A DNA stretch of 64,000 nucleotides from Labrys wisconsinensis. GTDB taxonomy: Bacteria; Pseudomonadota; Alphaproteobacteria; Rhizobiales; Labraceae. The stretch is from NCBI RefSeq assembly GCF_030814995.1, contig NZ_JAUSVX010000001.1:1054001-1118000 (forward strand). Direction: 5' to 3'. A model generated the notes under the pieces. That model worked only from the letters and a program-made list of their open reading frames with translations, was not told the DNA's origin and ran no database searches. Shown here piece after piece: positions 29,828-37,740 of this stretch. Numbering within the stretch: the stretch's first letter is position 1; every line of letters begins with the position of its first letter. A program made the position numbers and the translations under genes.

Positions 29828-29856
29828 CCGGGTGCGGGCGCCCGGCCCGCACCCGG
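29828..29856 (+). promoter_or_regulatory. Perfect 12-bp hairpin in the hemC leader
   Basis: CCGGGTGCGGGC (29828-29839) and GCCCGCACCCGG (29845-29856) are perfectly complementary around a 5-nt loop. The stem ends 18 nt before the hemC start codon, close to the ribosome site, and could attenuate or restrain translation. Such a role is inferred. Confidence 0.5.
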
Positions 29857-29874
29857 CGCAGGCTGGAACGGCAT

Positions 29875-30807
29875 ATGGTATCTGAGACCCTGTTGCGCAT
29901 CGGCACCCGAGGCAGCCCCCTCGCCCTGGCGCAGGCCCACGAGACGGCCCGCCGGCTCGGCGCGGCGCATGGCGTCGATCCCGGCCGCTTCGCCATCGTC
30001 GTGTTCAAGACCTCCGGCGACCGCATCCAGGACCGGCCGCTGTCGGAGGCGGGCGGCAAGGGCCTGTTCACCAAGGAGCTGGAGCAGGCGCTGCTCGAAG
30101 GCGCCATCGACATCGCCGCCCATTCCGCCAAGGACATGGCGACCACCCTGCCGCCGGGCCTGGCCATAGCGGCCTTTCTCGAGCGCGAGGACCCGCGCGA
30201 CGCCCTGATCGCGCCCGGCGTCGCGACGCTGGCGGACCTGCCGCACGGCGCCGTGGTCGGCAGCGCCTCGCTGCGCCGCCAGGCCCAGCTCAAGCGCCTG
30301 CGCCCGGACCTGCGGCCGGTGCTGTTCCGCGGCAATGTCGAGACACGGCTGCGCAAGATCGCCGAGGGCGCGGCCGACGCGACCCTGCTGGCGCTCGCCG
30401 GGCTGAAGCGCCTCGGCCTGGAGGGTCATGCCAGCGAGATCCTGCCGGTCGAGACCTTCCTGCCGGCCGTGGGGCAGGGGGCGATCGCCCTCGAGACGCG
30501 GGAAGCCGATGCCGAGGCCCGGCGCCTGGTGGCCGCGATCGGCCATCGCGACACGGAGATCGCCGTGCGGGCCGAGCGCGCCTTCCTCGCCGTGCTCGAC
30601 GGCTCCTGCCGCACGCCGATCGCCGGCCATGCCCGGGTCGAGGGCGGCCGTGTCGCCTTCCGCGGCCAGATCCTGACGCCCGACGGAAGCGAGGCCCACG
30701 AGACGGAGCGCGAGGGACCGGCCGCCGAGGCGGATGCCCTCGGCCGCGCCGCCGGCGAAGAGCTGCGGGCGCGGGGCGGGCCGGCATTCTTCGGGGGGCC
30801 CGTGTGA
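29875..30807 (+). CDS. hemC: Hydroxymethylbilane synthase (porphobilinogen deaminase)
   Basis: This 310-residue enzyme polymerises four porphobilinogens into hydroxymethylbilane for haem, sirohaem and related pigments. Motifs are IGTRGSPLALAQAHE, the catalytic AHSAKDM, GSASLRRQAQLKR, FRGNVETRLRK and the cofactor Cys in VLDGSCRTPIAGH, which holds the dipyrromethane. ATG 29875 is the standard start, though its ribosome site is weak and a strong hairpin lies just before it. hemD follows after a 274-bp gap filled by a repeat, an unusual interruption of a normally tight pair. Confidence 0.96.
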   Translation: MVSETLLRIGTRGSPLALAQAHETARRLGAAHGVDPGRFAIVVFKTSGDRIQDRPLSEAGGKGLFTKELEQALLEGAIDIAAHSAKDMATTLPPGLAIAAFLEREDPRDALIAPGVATLADLPHGAVVGSASLRRQAQLKRLRPDLRPVLFRGNVETRLRKIAEGAADATLLALAGLKRLGLEGHASEILPVETFLPAVGQGAIALETREADAEARRLVAAIGHRDTEIAVRAERAFLAVLDGSCRTPIAGHARVEGGRVAFRGQILTPDGSEAHETEREGPAAEADALGRAAGEELRARGGPAFFGGPV

Positions 30808-30884
30808 GGTGGGGGGCCGCTTCACGTGAGCGCCGGGCTGGGCGAGACGCGCCGATCTCGGACCAAGCTCGACGCTTGCGTCCT

Positions 30885-31024
30885 CCCTCCCCCTTGTGGG
30901 GAGGGGTGAGGGGTGGGGGTCCGGCAGGACGAAGTGCGACGTCCGTCGAGAGACGCCCTTGGCCCCGGAATCCGCTCGTTCTGCACGACCCCCACCCCTC
31001 ACCCCTCCCCACAAGGGGGAGGGG
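30885..31024. repeat. MITE-like element with inverted arms, copy 3 (between hemC and hemD)
   Basis: A left arm at 30885-30921 (CCCTCCCCCTTGTGGGGAGG then GGTGAGGGGTGGGGGTC) and a right arm at 30987-31024 (GACCCCCACCCCTCACCCC then TCCCCACAAGGGGGAGGGG) are almost perfect inverted copies. This is the best-conserved of the three elements. It separates hemC from hemD. Confidence 0.85.
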
Positions 31025-31081
31025 AACAATCAACGTCGCGTTCGTGCCTTTTACGCCACAAAGCCTCCCCGGCCCGCACCG

Positions 31082-31786
31082 ATGAGCCGCGTCCTGATCA
31101 CGCGTCCCCTCGCCGAGGCACAGGCGACGTGCCGGCGGCTGGCGGCGATGGGGCATATGGCGCTGGTCGAGCCGATGCTGACCGTCTCCTTTCGGGACGA
31201 GCCGCTGCCGCCGGGACCGTTCGACGCGGTCATCGTCACCAGCGGCAACGCCCTGGCCGCGATCGAGGGGCGGCCGGAGACGGCGGCGCTGCTCGGCCTG
31301 CCGCTGGTCGCCGTCGGACGGCGCACGGCCATGGCGGCCCAGGCCGCCGGCTTTGCCGGCGCCGAATCGCACGGCCGCGACGTTGCGGCCCTGGTCGCCC
31401 ACCTCTCGGTCGCCTGGCGCCGGCCGCAGCGCGTGCTCTATCTCGCCGGCGCCGACCGCACCACGGACCCGGATGCGGCGCTGCGCCCGCTCGGCCACGA
31501 TGTCACCACCGCCATCGTCTACGACGCAGTCAAGGCGACGCGATTCTCCGACGCGGCGCTCGAGGCGCTGCAGGAGGGGGCGATCGACGCGGTGCTGCAC
31601 TATTCCGCCCGCACCGCCGAGGCCTTCGTCGCCTGCTGCGGCGCCGACATGCCGCTCGGCCCGGCGCCGTTCCGGCATCTCTGCCTCTCGGCCAAGGTCG
31701 GCGAGGTGTTGCGGTCGGCGGGCGGGAGTCGCATCCTTGTCGCCGAGCGGCCCGACGAAGATGCCCTGCTCGCGCTGCTGGCGTGA
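31082..31786 (+). CDS. hemD: Uroporphyrinogen-III synthase
   Basis: This 234-residue protein of the poorly conserved HemD family cyclises and inverts ring D of hydroxymethylbilane to give uroporphyrinogen III. It has the two-lobed layout: SRVLITRPLAEAQATCRRLA at the start, FDAVIVTSGNALAAI, VVAVGRRTAMAAQAAGF, then VLYLAGADRTTDPDAALR and DAVLHYSARTAEAFV. Identification is also supported by position after hemC and before the mitofilin-like gene, the order usual for Hyphomicrobiales. Confidence 0.9.
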   Translation: MSRVLITRPLAEAQATCRRLAAMGHMALVEPMLTVSFRDEPLPPGPFDAVIVTSGNALAAIEGRPETAALLGLPLVAVGRRTAMAAQAAGFAGAESHGRDVAALVAHLSVAWRRPQRVLYLAGADRTTDPDAALRPLGHDVTTAIVYDAVKATRFSDAALEALQEGAIDAVLHYSARTAEAFVACCGADMPLGPAPFRHLCLSAKVGEVLRSAGGSRILVAERPDEDALLALLA

Positions 31787-31801
31787 GCGACAGCCTCTGA
31801 C

Positions 31802-33214
31802 ATGGACTCCAACGACGAGGACGGCATGGAGAACGACGACGACAAGGCCGCCGGGCGCAAGGCGCGCCGCCCGACCGGCGCCGGATCGCCGGTGATCGAC
31901 CTCCAGGCCACGGAGGTTGCGTCCGAGCCCGCGCCGACCACGGACGAACCGGCCGCGGCGCCGGAGACGGCGGCCGCGGGCCCTGCCGACCCGGCGCCCG
32001 CCGAGGCGGCGACACCGCCCGGGCAAGGCCCCTGGGCGGGGGCCGAGGACTCACGCGGGACGTCGACGCCGGAGACGCCGGCCTCGGACGCCGGAACGCC
32101 GGAACCGCCGAAGCCCGGGCCGGAGGCGCCGCGCGTGCCGCCGCTCGACGTCTTCGCCGAGCGCCAGCCGAGGCCCTCCCGCCTGCCGCTCGCCCTGGCG
32201 GCCCTCGCCGGCGGTGTCGTCGGCGGCGCGCTCGTGCTGGCCGCCATGTTCGCCGGGCTGGTGCCGGGTGGCGGCGCGCCGCAGGACGAGACGCTCGCCC
32301 CGCGCCTCGCCGCCATCGAGCAGGAGCTGGCTTCCGGCCGCCAGGCGCTCGACCGCACCGCCGGCCGGGTGGCGGCGGTGGAGACGGCGGTGAAGGGCGC
32401 CTCCGACAGCGCCAGCAACGCCATCAACCTGGCCGAGGAGGCCAAGGTCGCGGCCGCGAACGTCCCGGCGGCCGCGCCCTCCGGCACGCCGGTCGACCTG
32501 GCGCCGCTCGGCAAGCGGCTCGACGACACCGACAAGGCCGTCGCGGATCTGCGGGCCGCCGTCGACCCGCTCGGCCAGAAGGTGACCGCCGCGGCCGACG
32601 CGGCGACACAGACCAGGGCCGGGATCGAGGTCGTGCAGCAGCGCCTCGGCGCCCTCGAGCAGGCCGCCTCCGGCAGCCGCGAGCGGTCTGCCGCCTATCT
32701 CGTGGCCCTGTCGCAGCTCGGCGAAGCGCTGCGGGCCGGCCGCCCCTTCGAGCCGGAGCTGCAGGCGGCGAGCGCGCTCGCCGGCGACGCCAGGCCGCTA
32801 GATGCGCTGACGCCGCTGGCCGACCGCGGCGCCCCCTCGCTCGACGGCCTGACGCAAGCCTTCGACGCGCTGGCGCCGAGCCTCGTTTCCACGCTCGCGC
32901 CCAAGCCGGCCTCGGCGCCGGCCGCAGCCGAGCCGAGTGCGCTCGACCGTCTGTGGACGAGCTTCGGCAGCGTCGTGAGCGTGACGCGCGACGACCAGCC
33001 CGACGCGCTCGCGGCGGCGCAACCGGTGAAGGCGGTGTCCGATGCCCTGCATCGCGGCGATCTCGCCGCCGCCCTCGACGCCTTCGCGGCCATGCCCGAG
33101 GCTGCCCGCACGGCCGGCGCCGCCTGGGCGACCGAGGCCAAGGCCCGCCTCGACGCCGACGCGCTGGTGCGCAGCCAGAGCGCAGCCGCGCTCAAGACCC
33201 TCTCCGGCAAGTGA
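31802..33214 (+). CDS. Mitofilin/COG4223-like membrane protein
   Basis: This 470-residue protein has a long disordered Pro/Ala/Glu-rich cytoplasmic N-terminus (about 1-125), one membrane helix (LPLALAALAGGVVGGALVLAAMF, about 130-155), a coiled-coil region (about 160-290; repeats of heptads such as LAAIEQELASGRQALDRTAG) and a C-terminal mitofilin-like domain ending LDADALVRSQSAAALKTLSG. This architecture is the alphaproteobacterial Mic60 homologue normally found between hemD and hemY, where it is thought to shape intracytoplasmic membrane curvature. It starts 15 bp after hemD. Confidence 0.85.
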   Translation: MDSNDEDGMENDDDKAAGRKARRPTGAGSPVIDLQATEVASEPAPTTDEPAAAPETAAAGPADPAPAEAATPPGQGPWAGAEDSRGTSTPETPASDAGTPEPPKPGPEAPRVPPLDVFAERQPRPSRLPLALAALAGGVVGGALVLAAMFAGLVPGGGAPQDETLAPRLAAIEQELASGRQALDRTAGRVAAVETAVKGASDSASNAINLAEEAKVAAANVPAAAPSGTPVDLAPLGKRLDDTDKAVADLRAAVDPLGQKVTAAADAATQTRAGIEVVQQRLGALEQAASGSRERSAAYLVALSQLGEALRAGRPFEPELQAASALAGDARPLDALTPLADRGAPSLDGLTQAFDALAPSLVSTLAPKPASAPAAAEPSALDRLWTSFGSVVSVTRDDQPDALAAAQPVKAVSDALHRGDLAAALDAFAAMPEAARTAGAAWATEAKARLDADALVRSQSAAALKTLSGK

Positions 33215-33221
33215 GGCGCCG

Positions 33222-34772
33222 ATGATCCGCGTTCTCGTTCTCATCGCGCTGCTCGCCCTGGTCGCCGCGGGGCTGAGCTGGCTGGCCGACCGGCCGGGCG
33301 ACATCGTGCTCGCCTGGCAGGGCTGGCACGTCAAGACCTCGGTCATGGCTGCGGCGGTGGCGCTGCTGATCCTGGTCGTGGTGCTGATGGTGCTGGTCGC
33401 GCTGCTGCGCGCCCTGCTGCGCACGCCGGAGAGCTTCTCCCTGTTCCTGCGCACGCGCCGGCGCTCCAAGGGCTTCAACGCGGTGACGCAGGGCATGATC
33501 GCCGTCGGCGCCGGCGACACGCGGCGGGCCCAGCGCCAGGCGATCGAAGCCGAGCGCATCCTCGGGACCGAGCCGCTCGCCCTGCTGCTCCGGGCGCAGG
33601 CGGCGCAGCTCTCGGGCGACCGGGCCGGGGCCGAGGCCGCCTTCACCGCCATGCTGCAGGACCCCGAGACCAAGCCGCTCGGCCTGCGCGGCCTGTTCAT
33701 CGAGGCCCGGCGCCGCGGCGACGTCAAGGCCGCCCGGCTGCTGGCGGCCGAAGCGGTGAAGGCCTCGCCCTCCCTGCCCTGGGCCGGCACGGCGCTCCTG
33801 GAATTCCAGTCGATCGAGAAGGATTGGACCGGCGCCCTGGCGACCCTCGCCCGCAACGCCGAGCACCGGCTCGTCGACAGGGACACGGCGCGGCGCCAGC
33901 GCGCCGTGCTGCTCACCGCCCGGGCCCTGGACGCGGCGGAGCGCGACCGCGCCGCCGCCAAGGCCGGAGCGCTGGAGGCCCTGAAGCTCGCGCCCGGCCT
34001 GGTGCCCGCCGCGGTGCTGGCGGCCCGCCTGCTCGCCGACGGCAACGAGATCCGCAAGGCGTCGAAGGTGCTGGAGACGGCCTGGCGCGCCGGCCCGCAC
34101 CCGGACCTCGCCGACGCCTATATGAGCGTGCGGCTCGGCGATTCCGCCCGCGACCGGCTCGCCCGGGTGCAGACCCTGGCGGCGCAGGCGCCCGGCAACC
34201 CCGAAAGCGCCCTGGCGCTCGGCCGTGCCGCCCTGGCGGCCCGCGAGTTCCCGGCCGCCCGCGGCGCGCTGGCGCCGCTGCTCAACGGCGGTGCCACCGA
34301 GCGCGTCTATCTGCTGATGGCCGAGATCGAGGAGGCCGAGAACGGCGCCACCGGCCGCGTGCGCGAATGGCTCTCGCGCGCGGTCCGCGCCCCGCGCGAC
34401 CCGGCCTGGACCGCCGACGGCATGGTTTCCGACGTCTGGCTGCCGGTGTCGCCGGCCACCGGGCGTATCGACGCCTTCGAATGGAAGCGGCCGGTCGAAC
34501 GCATCGGCGGCCCGCTCGTCGACCCCGCCGACGACGTGCTGGCCGATATCGACGAGCCGGCGCAGATGATCGCCTACGAGGACAAGGCCGAGCCCGCACC
34601 GGCGCCCGATCCGAAGCCCGCCGCGCCGGAGCCGGTCAAGCTGTCGCTGGTCGGCGACAAGTCCGCGCCCGTGCCGCCGCCGATCCCCGCCACCCATCCG
34701 GTGCCGGACGACCCCGGCATGACCGAGGACACGCCGCCGGCCAAGGCCGGTCTGTTCTCCTGGAAAGGGTGA
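33222..34772 (+). CDS. HemY-like TPR membrane protein
   Basis: This 516-residue protein has two N-terminal membrane helices (VLVLIALLALVAAGLSWLAD and VMAAAVALLILVVVLMVLVAL), the HemY_N region (RPGDIVLAWQGWHVKTSV, RTRRRSKGFNAVTQGMIAVGAGD), then TPR helices to about 400 and a Pro-rich C-terminal tail. The family is linked by gene order to late haem synthesis but its biochemical role is not established; it is not the oxidase of the same symbol. The gene starts 7 bp after the mitofilin-like stop, in one operon with hemC and hemD. Confidence 0.88.
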   Translation: MIRVLVLIALLALVAAGLSWLADRPGDIVLAWQGWHVKTSVMAAAVALLILVVVLMVLVALLRALLRTPESFSLFLRTRRRSKGFNAVTQGMIAVGAGDTRRAQRQAIEAERILGTEPLALLLRAQAAQLSGDRAGAEAAFTAMLQDPETKPLGLRGLFIEARRRGDVKAARLLAAEAVKASPSLPWAGTALLEFQSIEKDWTGALATLARNAEHRLVDRDTARRQRAVLLTARALDAAERDRAAAKAGALEALKLAPGLVPAAVLAARLLADGNEIRKASKVLETAWRAGPHPDLADAYMSVRLGDSARDRLARVQTLAAQAPGNPESALALGRAALAAREFPAARGALAPLLNGGATERVYLLMAEIEEAENGATGRVREWLSRAVRAPRDPAWTADGMVSDVWLPVSPATGRIDAFEWKRPVERIGGPLVDPADDVLADIDEPAQMIAYEDKAEPAPAPDPKPAAPEPVKLSLVGDKSAPVPPPIPATHPVPDDPGMTEDTPPAKAGLFSWKG

Positions 34773-34843
34773 AGGCGGCAGGCCGCGAGCCCGCCGCGCC
34801 GCCTCATGTCATCGGCCCCGGTCTTCGACCGGCGCCGCGTGGA

Positions 34844-34859
34844 CGGTGCCCGGGCACCG
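34844..34859. terminator. Palindromic terminator candidate between HemY-like and htpG
   Basis: CGGTGCCCGGGCACCG is a perfect 16-bp palindrome in the 106-bp gap between convergent genes, with a second C/G-rich inverted stretch beside it. No U-run follows. Confidence 0.4.
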
Positions 34860-34878
34860 CCCGGGCCTGGAATGGCCG

Positions 34879-36783
34879 TCAGCCCAGCCCCTTGGCCATC
34901 ACCCGGGCCAGGCGCTCGGCGAAGGCCCTGGGATCGACCGGCGGCTCGCCGTCGAGGATGCGGGCCTCGTCGAACAGCAGGCGGGCGGCATCCTCCACGA
35001 AGGCCGGCTCGGCGCCCGCCTCGCGCGCCGCGGCGAGGCGCGTCACCACGGCGTGGCGCGGATTGACCTCCAGCACCGGCTTCTGCGTCGCGTCGAGCCG
35101 CCCGGCGCCGGCCAGGATCTTCTCCAGCCGCCGGTCGGGACCGTGGTCCGGCGCCACCAGGCAGACCGCGCTGTCGGTCAGGCGCTCGGAGGCGCGGACA
35201 TCCGCCACCGCCTCGCCCAGCGTCTGCTTGACGAAGCCGATGAAGCCGGCCACCGCGGCCGTGGTCTCGGGGCTCGCCTCGGCGGGCTTGTCGACCAGCG
35301 GAATCTCAGCCAGGTCGGCCGCGCCCTGGGTCACCGACTTGAACGGCTTGCCGTCGAAGCCGAGCGCCGAGGTCACCCAGAAGCTGTCGACGGGATCGGA
35401 GAGCAGCAGCACCTCGATGCCGCGGGCCCGGAAGCCCTCCAGGTGCGGCGAGGCGTCGAGCCGCGCCGCGTCCTCGCCGGCGAGATAGTAGATCGCCGTC
35501 TGGTTCTCCCTATGGCCGGCGACATAGTCCTTGAGCGAGCGCCAGCCGCCCTTCGCCGCCGTGGTCTTGAAGCGGGCGAGCCCCAGCAGGGCGTCGCGGC
35601 GCTCGAAATCCTCGTAGAGGCCTTCCTTCAGCACGGCGCCGAAGCTGTCCCAGATCTTCTCGTAGGCCGCGGCGTCGCTGCCGGCGAGCTTCTCCAGTTC
35701 GCTCAGCACCCGGCCGGTCACCGCCTTGCGGATGGCGGCGAGGATCGGGCTCTCCTGGATCATCTCGCGCGAGACGTTGAGCGGCAGGTCGGCCGAATCG
35801 ATCAGGCCGCGCACGAACCGGAGATAGCCCGGCAGGATCTCCGCCTCGTCGGTGATCAGCACCCGGCGCACATAGAGCTTCATGCGGCCCTTGCGCGCCG
35901 GCTCGAACAGGTCGAGCGGGCGCGAGCCGGGGACGAAGGCCAGGAGCGTGTATTCCTGCCGGCCCTCGGCGCGGACATGGATGGTCAGGGCCGGATCGTC
36001 GAACTGGCCGGCGACGCTGCGGTAGAAATCCGCATACTCCTCCGGCTTGATCTCCGCCTTGGGACGGGTCCACAGCGCCGCGCCGTCGGCGATCTCGGCG
36101 GGCTCGGCACCGGGCGCCTCGACCAGCACGATCGGCACCGGCACATGGCCGGACTGGGCCTTGACGATGCGCTGAACAGTGAACCGCTCGGCATAGTCCC
36201 TGGCATCGTCCATCAGGTGCAGCGTCACGCGCGTGCCGCGCGCCGGCGCGTCCTCGAGCGCGGCTGGCGCGATGGAATAGGTGCCCTTGCCGTCCGAGCT
36301 CCACAGGGTGGCCTCGTCCGTGCCGGCACGGCGCGAGACCACGTCGACGCGGTCCGCCACCATGAAGCTGGAATAGAAGCCGACGCCGAACTGGCCGATC
36401 AGCTGGGTGCCCTCGGCCTCCGCCGCCCTGGCCGCCTCGATCTGCTCCATGAAGGCCTTGGTGCCGGAGCGGGCGATGGTGCCGAGCGCGTCGACCATCT
36501 CGTCGCGGCTCATGCCGATGCCGTTGTCGACGATGCTGACGAGGCCCTTGTCCTTGTCGAGCTCGATGCGGATCTGGGGCTTGGGATCCTCGCCGGTGAG
36601 CTCCGGCCGGGCGATCGCCTCGTAGCGCAGCTTCTCGCAGGCGTCGGCGGCGTTCGAGATCAGCTCCCGCAGAAACACATCCTTGTCGGAATAGACCGAA
36701 TGCACCATCAGGTGCAGCAGCTTGGCGACGTCCGCCTCGAAAGCGCGGCTCTCCTCGGCCCGCGCCTGGTTTTCAACGCTCAT
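34879..36783 (-). CDS. htpG: Molecular chaperone HtpG (Hsp90)
   Basis: This 634-residue Hsp90 homologue is an ATP-driven cytoplasmic chaperone. The N-terminal GHKL ATPase domain has LRELISNAADACEKLRYEA, VDNGIGMSRDEMVDALGTIA and LIGQFGVGFYSSFMVADRVD; the middle domain has YVRRVLITDEAEILPGYLRFVRG and SREMIQESPILAAIRKA, with the Arg finger region; a C-terminal dimerisation domain follows. ATG 36783 gives the expected start (MSVENQARAEESRAFEADV). It appears monocistronic. Confidence 0.96.
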   Translation of the reverse strand: MSVENQARAEESRAFEADVAKLLHLMVHSVYSDKDVFLRELISNAADACEKLRYEAIARPELTGEDPKPQIRIELDKDKGLVSIVDNGIGMSRDEMVDALGTIARSGTKAFMEQIEAARAAEAEGTQLIGQFGVGFYSSFMVADRVDVVSRRAGTDEATLWSSDGKGTYSIAPAALEDAPARGTRVTLHLMDDARDYAERFTVQRIVKAQSGHVPVPIVLVEAPGAEPAEIADGAALWTRPKAEIKPEEYADFYRSVAGQFDDPALTIHVRAEGRQEYTLLAFVPGSRPLDLFEPARKGRMKLYVRRVLITDEAEILPGYLRFVRGLIDSADLPLNVSREMIQESPILAAIRKAVTGRVLSELEKLAGSDAAAYEKIWDSFGAVLKEGLYEDFERRDALLGLARFKTTAAKGGWRSLKDYVAGHRENQTAIYYLAGEDAARLDASPHLEGFRARGIEVLLLSDPVDSFWVTSALGFDGKPFKSVTQGAADLAEIPLVDKPAEASPETTAAVAGFIGFVKQTLGEAVADVRASERLTDSAVCLVAPDHGPDRRLEKILAGAGRLDATQKPVLEVNPRHAVVTRLAAAREAGAEPAFVEDAARLLFDEARILDGEPPVDPRAFAERLARVMAKGLG

Positions 36784-37275
36784 GACCAACCCTTGTTCGT
36801 GGGGCGCGTCCGCTTCCCGAGAGGAAAGGCCGCTCGCCCGGATGCGACGAGGCGACAGATGGACAATCGCCCGGACCGATGCAAGGGCCCTCGCACCGGG
36901 CGCCGAACACAAAAAATAAGGGGCCGATCCTGGGAGGACCGGCCCGAGAGGGCGTTGGGGCTGAACCTTGAAGGCCGCCTCGGCATCCCGGTCCAGCATA
37001 AGCCGGGGGGCTGGGGGGCTGAGGTTTCCGACAGATGCGGAACCGGGCGCCGAGGCAACGCGGATGTTTTCCCGCCGGGCTGCGGCACCTGGTGGGCCTC
37101 TTCATGGCGAAAGCAAGATTTTCCTGCGTGACATCAGATACAATTCGCCGGGCGCTTTTTGTGCGCCCCGCGACGCAAAGCGCTTGCATTCCCGCGCTCG
37201 TCCGCCTAAGCAGTGCGCCTCCGGCGGCGGCTCGCCTGCCGCCGGTGCACGAGCGGGTCACCGCTGCCGTGCCGC
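36784..37275 (-). ncRNA. Possible small RNA region upstream of htpG
   Basis: This 492-bp stretch between htpG and tRNA-Arg has no supported protein gene. On the minus strand the terminator at 36911-36945 has no coding sequence upstream, which suggests that a short non-coding RNA (about 37100 to 36911) ends there. A hairpin GGGCGCTTTTTGTGCGCCC (37151-37169) lies further upstream. A small peptide gene or an sRNA related to 6S RNA are both possible; nothing in it identifies a known family. Confidence 0.25.
36911..36945 (-). terminator. Rho-independent terminator (minus strand)
   Basis: GGGCCGATCCT (36921-36931) pairs with AGGACCGGCCC (36935-36945) with one mismatch and a GGG loop. On the minus strand the stem is followed by CTTATTTTTTG, a proper U-tract. 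No coding gene ends here, so an upstream minus-strand transcript is implied. Confidence 0.7.
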
Positions 37276-37352
37276 GCGCCCGTAGCTCAGCTGGATAGAG
37301 CATCAGACTACGAATCTGAGGGTCAGAGGTTCGAATCCTTTCGGGCGCGCCA
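37276..37352 (+). tRNA. tRNA-Arg (anticodon ACG)
   Basis: This 77-nt cloverleaf has acceptor arms GCGCCCG/CGGGCGC, D arm AGCTCAGCTGGATAGAGC, anticodon stem CAGAC/... with loop CTACGAA placing ACG at 37310-37312, T arm GGTTCGAATCC and an encoded CCA end. The A at the wobble position would be deaminated to inosine. It flanks the 37.5-41.2 kb gene cluster, but no copy of its 3' end was found there, so it is not shown to be an attachment site. Confidence 0.96.
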
Positions 37353-37488
37353 ATTTCCTCCCGACAATCCGATAGCCGAGGGGTCCGGCCGGATCCTTCC
37401 CGCCTCTTGTCGTGGCTCGGGGCATCCCCGGGGGCGCTCGCGGAAGCGAACCGGTCACATCGTCGAGAAGCTCACCACGCCGAGCCGG

Positions 37489-37740
37489 CTACGGCTTGTC
37501 GCCGCCGGCCTTCCTGACGCCTTCCACGATGTCGCCGACGGTCTGGTAGTCGTAGACCTCGTTCAGGTCGAGGCTCACCCCGAGCTCATCCTCGATGTCC
37601 ATGATCAGGTTGGAATGCGCGACGGAATCCCAGCCTGCGACGTCGCCAGCCTCGGTCTCGCTGGTGATGGCCTGATCTTCCGCTTGAAAGGTCCGCTGCA
37701 CGACGGCGATGACCTTGGCTTCGATGTGCCGGTCAGGCAT
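37489..37740 (-). CDS. Acyl carrier protein (specialised)
   Basis: This 83-residue acyl carrier protein carries its phosphopantetheine site at Ser39 in GWDSVAHSNLI, followed by IMDIEDELGVSLDLNEVYDY, the usual acidic helix that docks partner enzymes. It is not the fatty-acid AcpP type (D-S-L-D), so it is probably a dedicated carrier. Its start overlaps the end of the WcbI-like gene by 8 bp, so the two are made together, and an acyl transfer between them is plausible. It is the last gene of the 42.8-37.5 kb minus-strand set. Confidence 0.9.
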   Translation of the reverse strand: MPDRHIEAKVIAVVQRTFQAEDQAITSETEAGDVAGWDSVAHSNLIMDIEDELGVSLDLNEVYDYQTVGDIVEGVRKAGGDKP

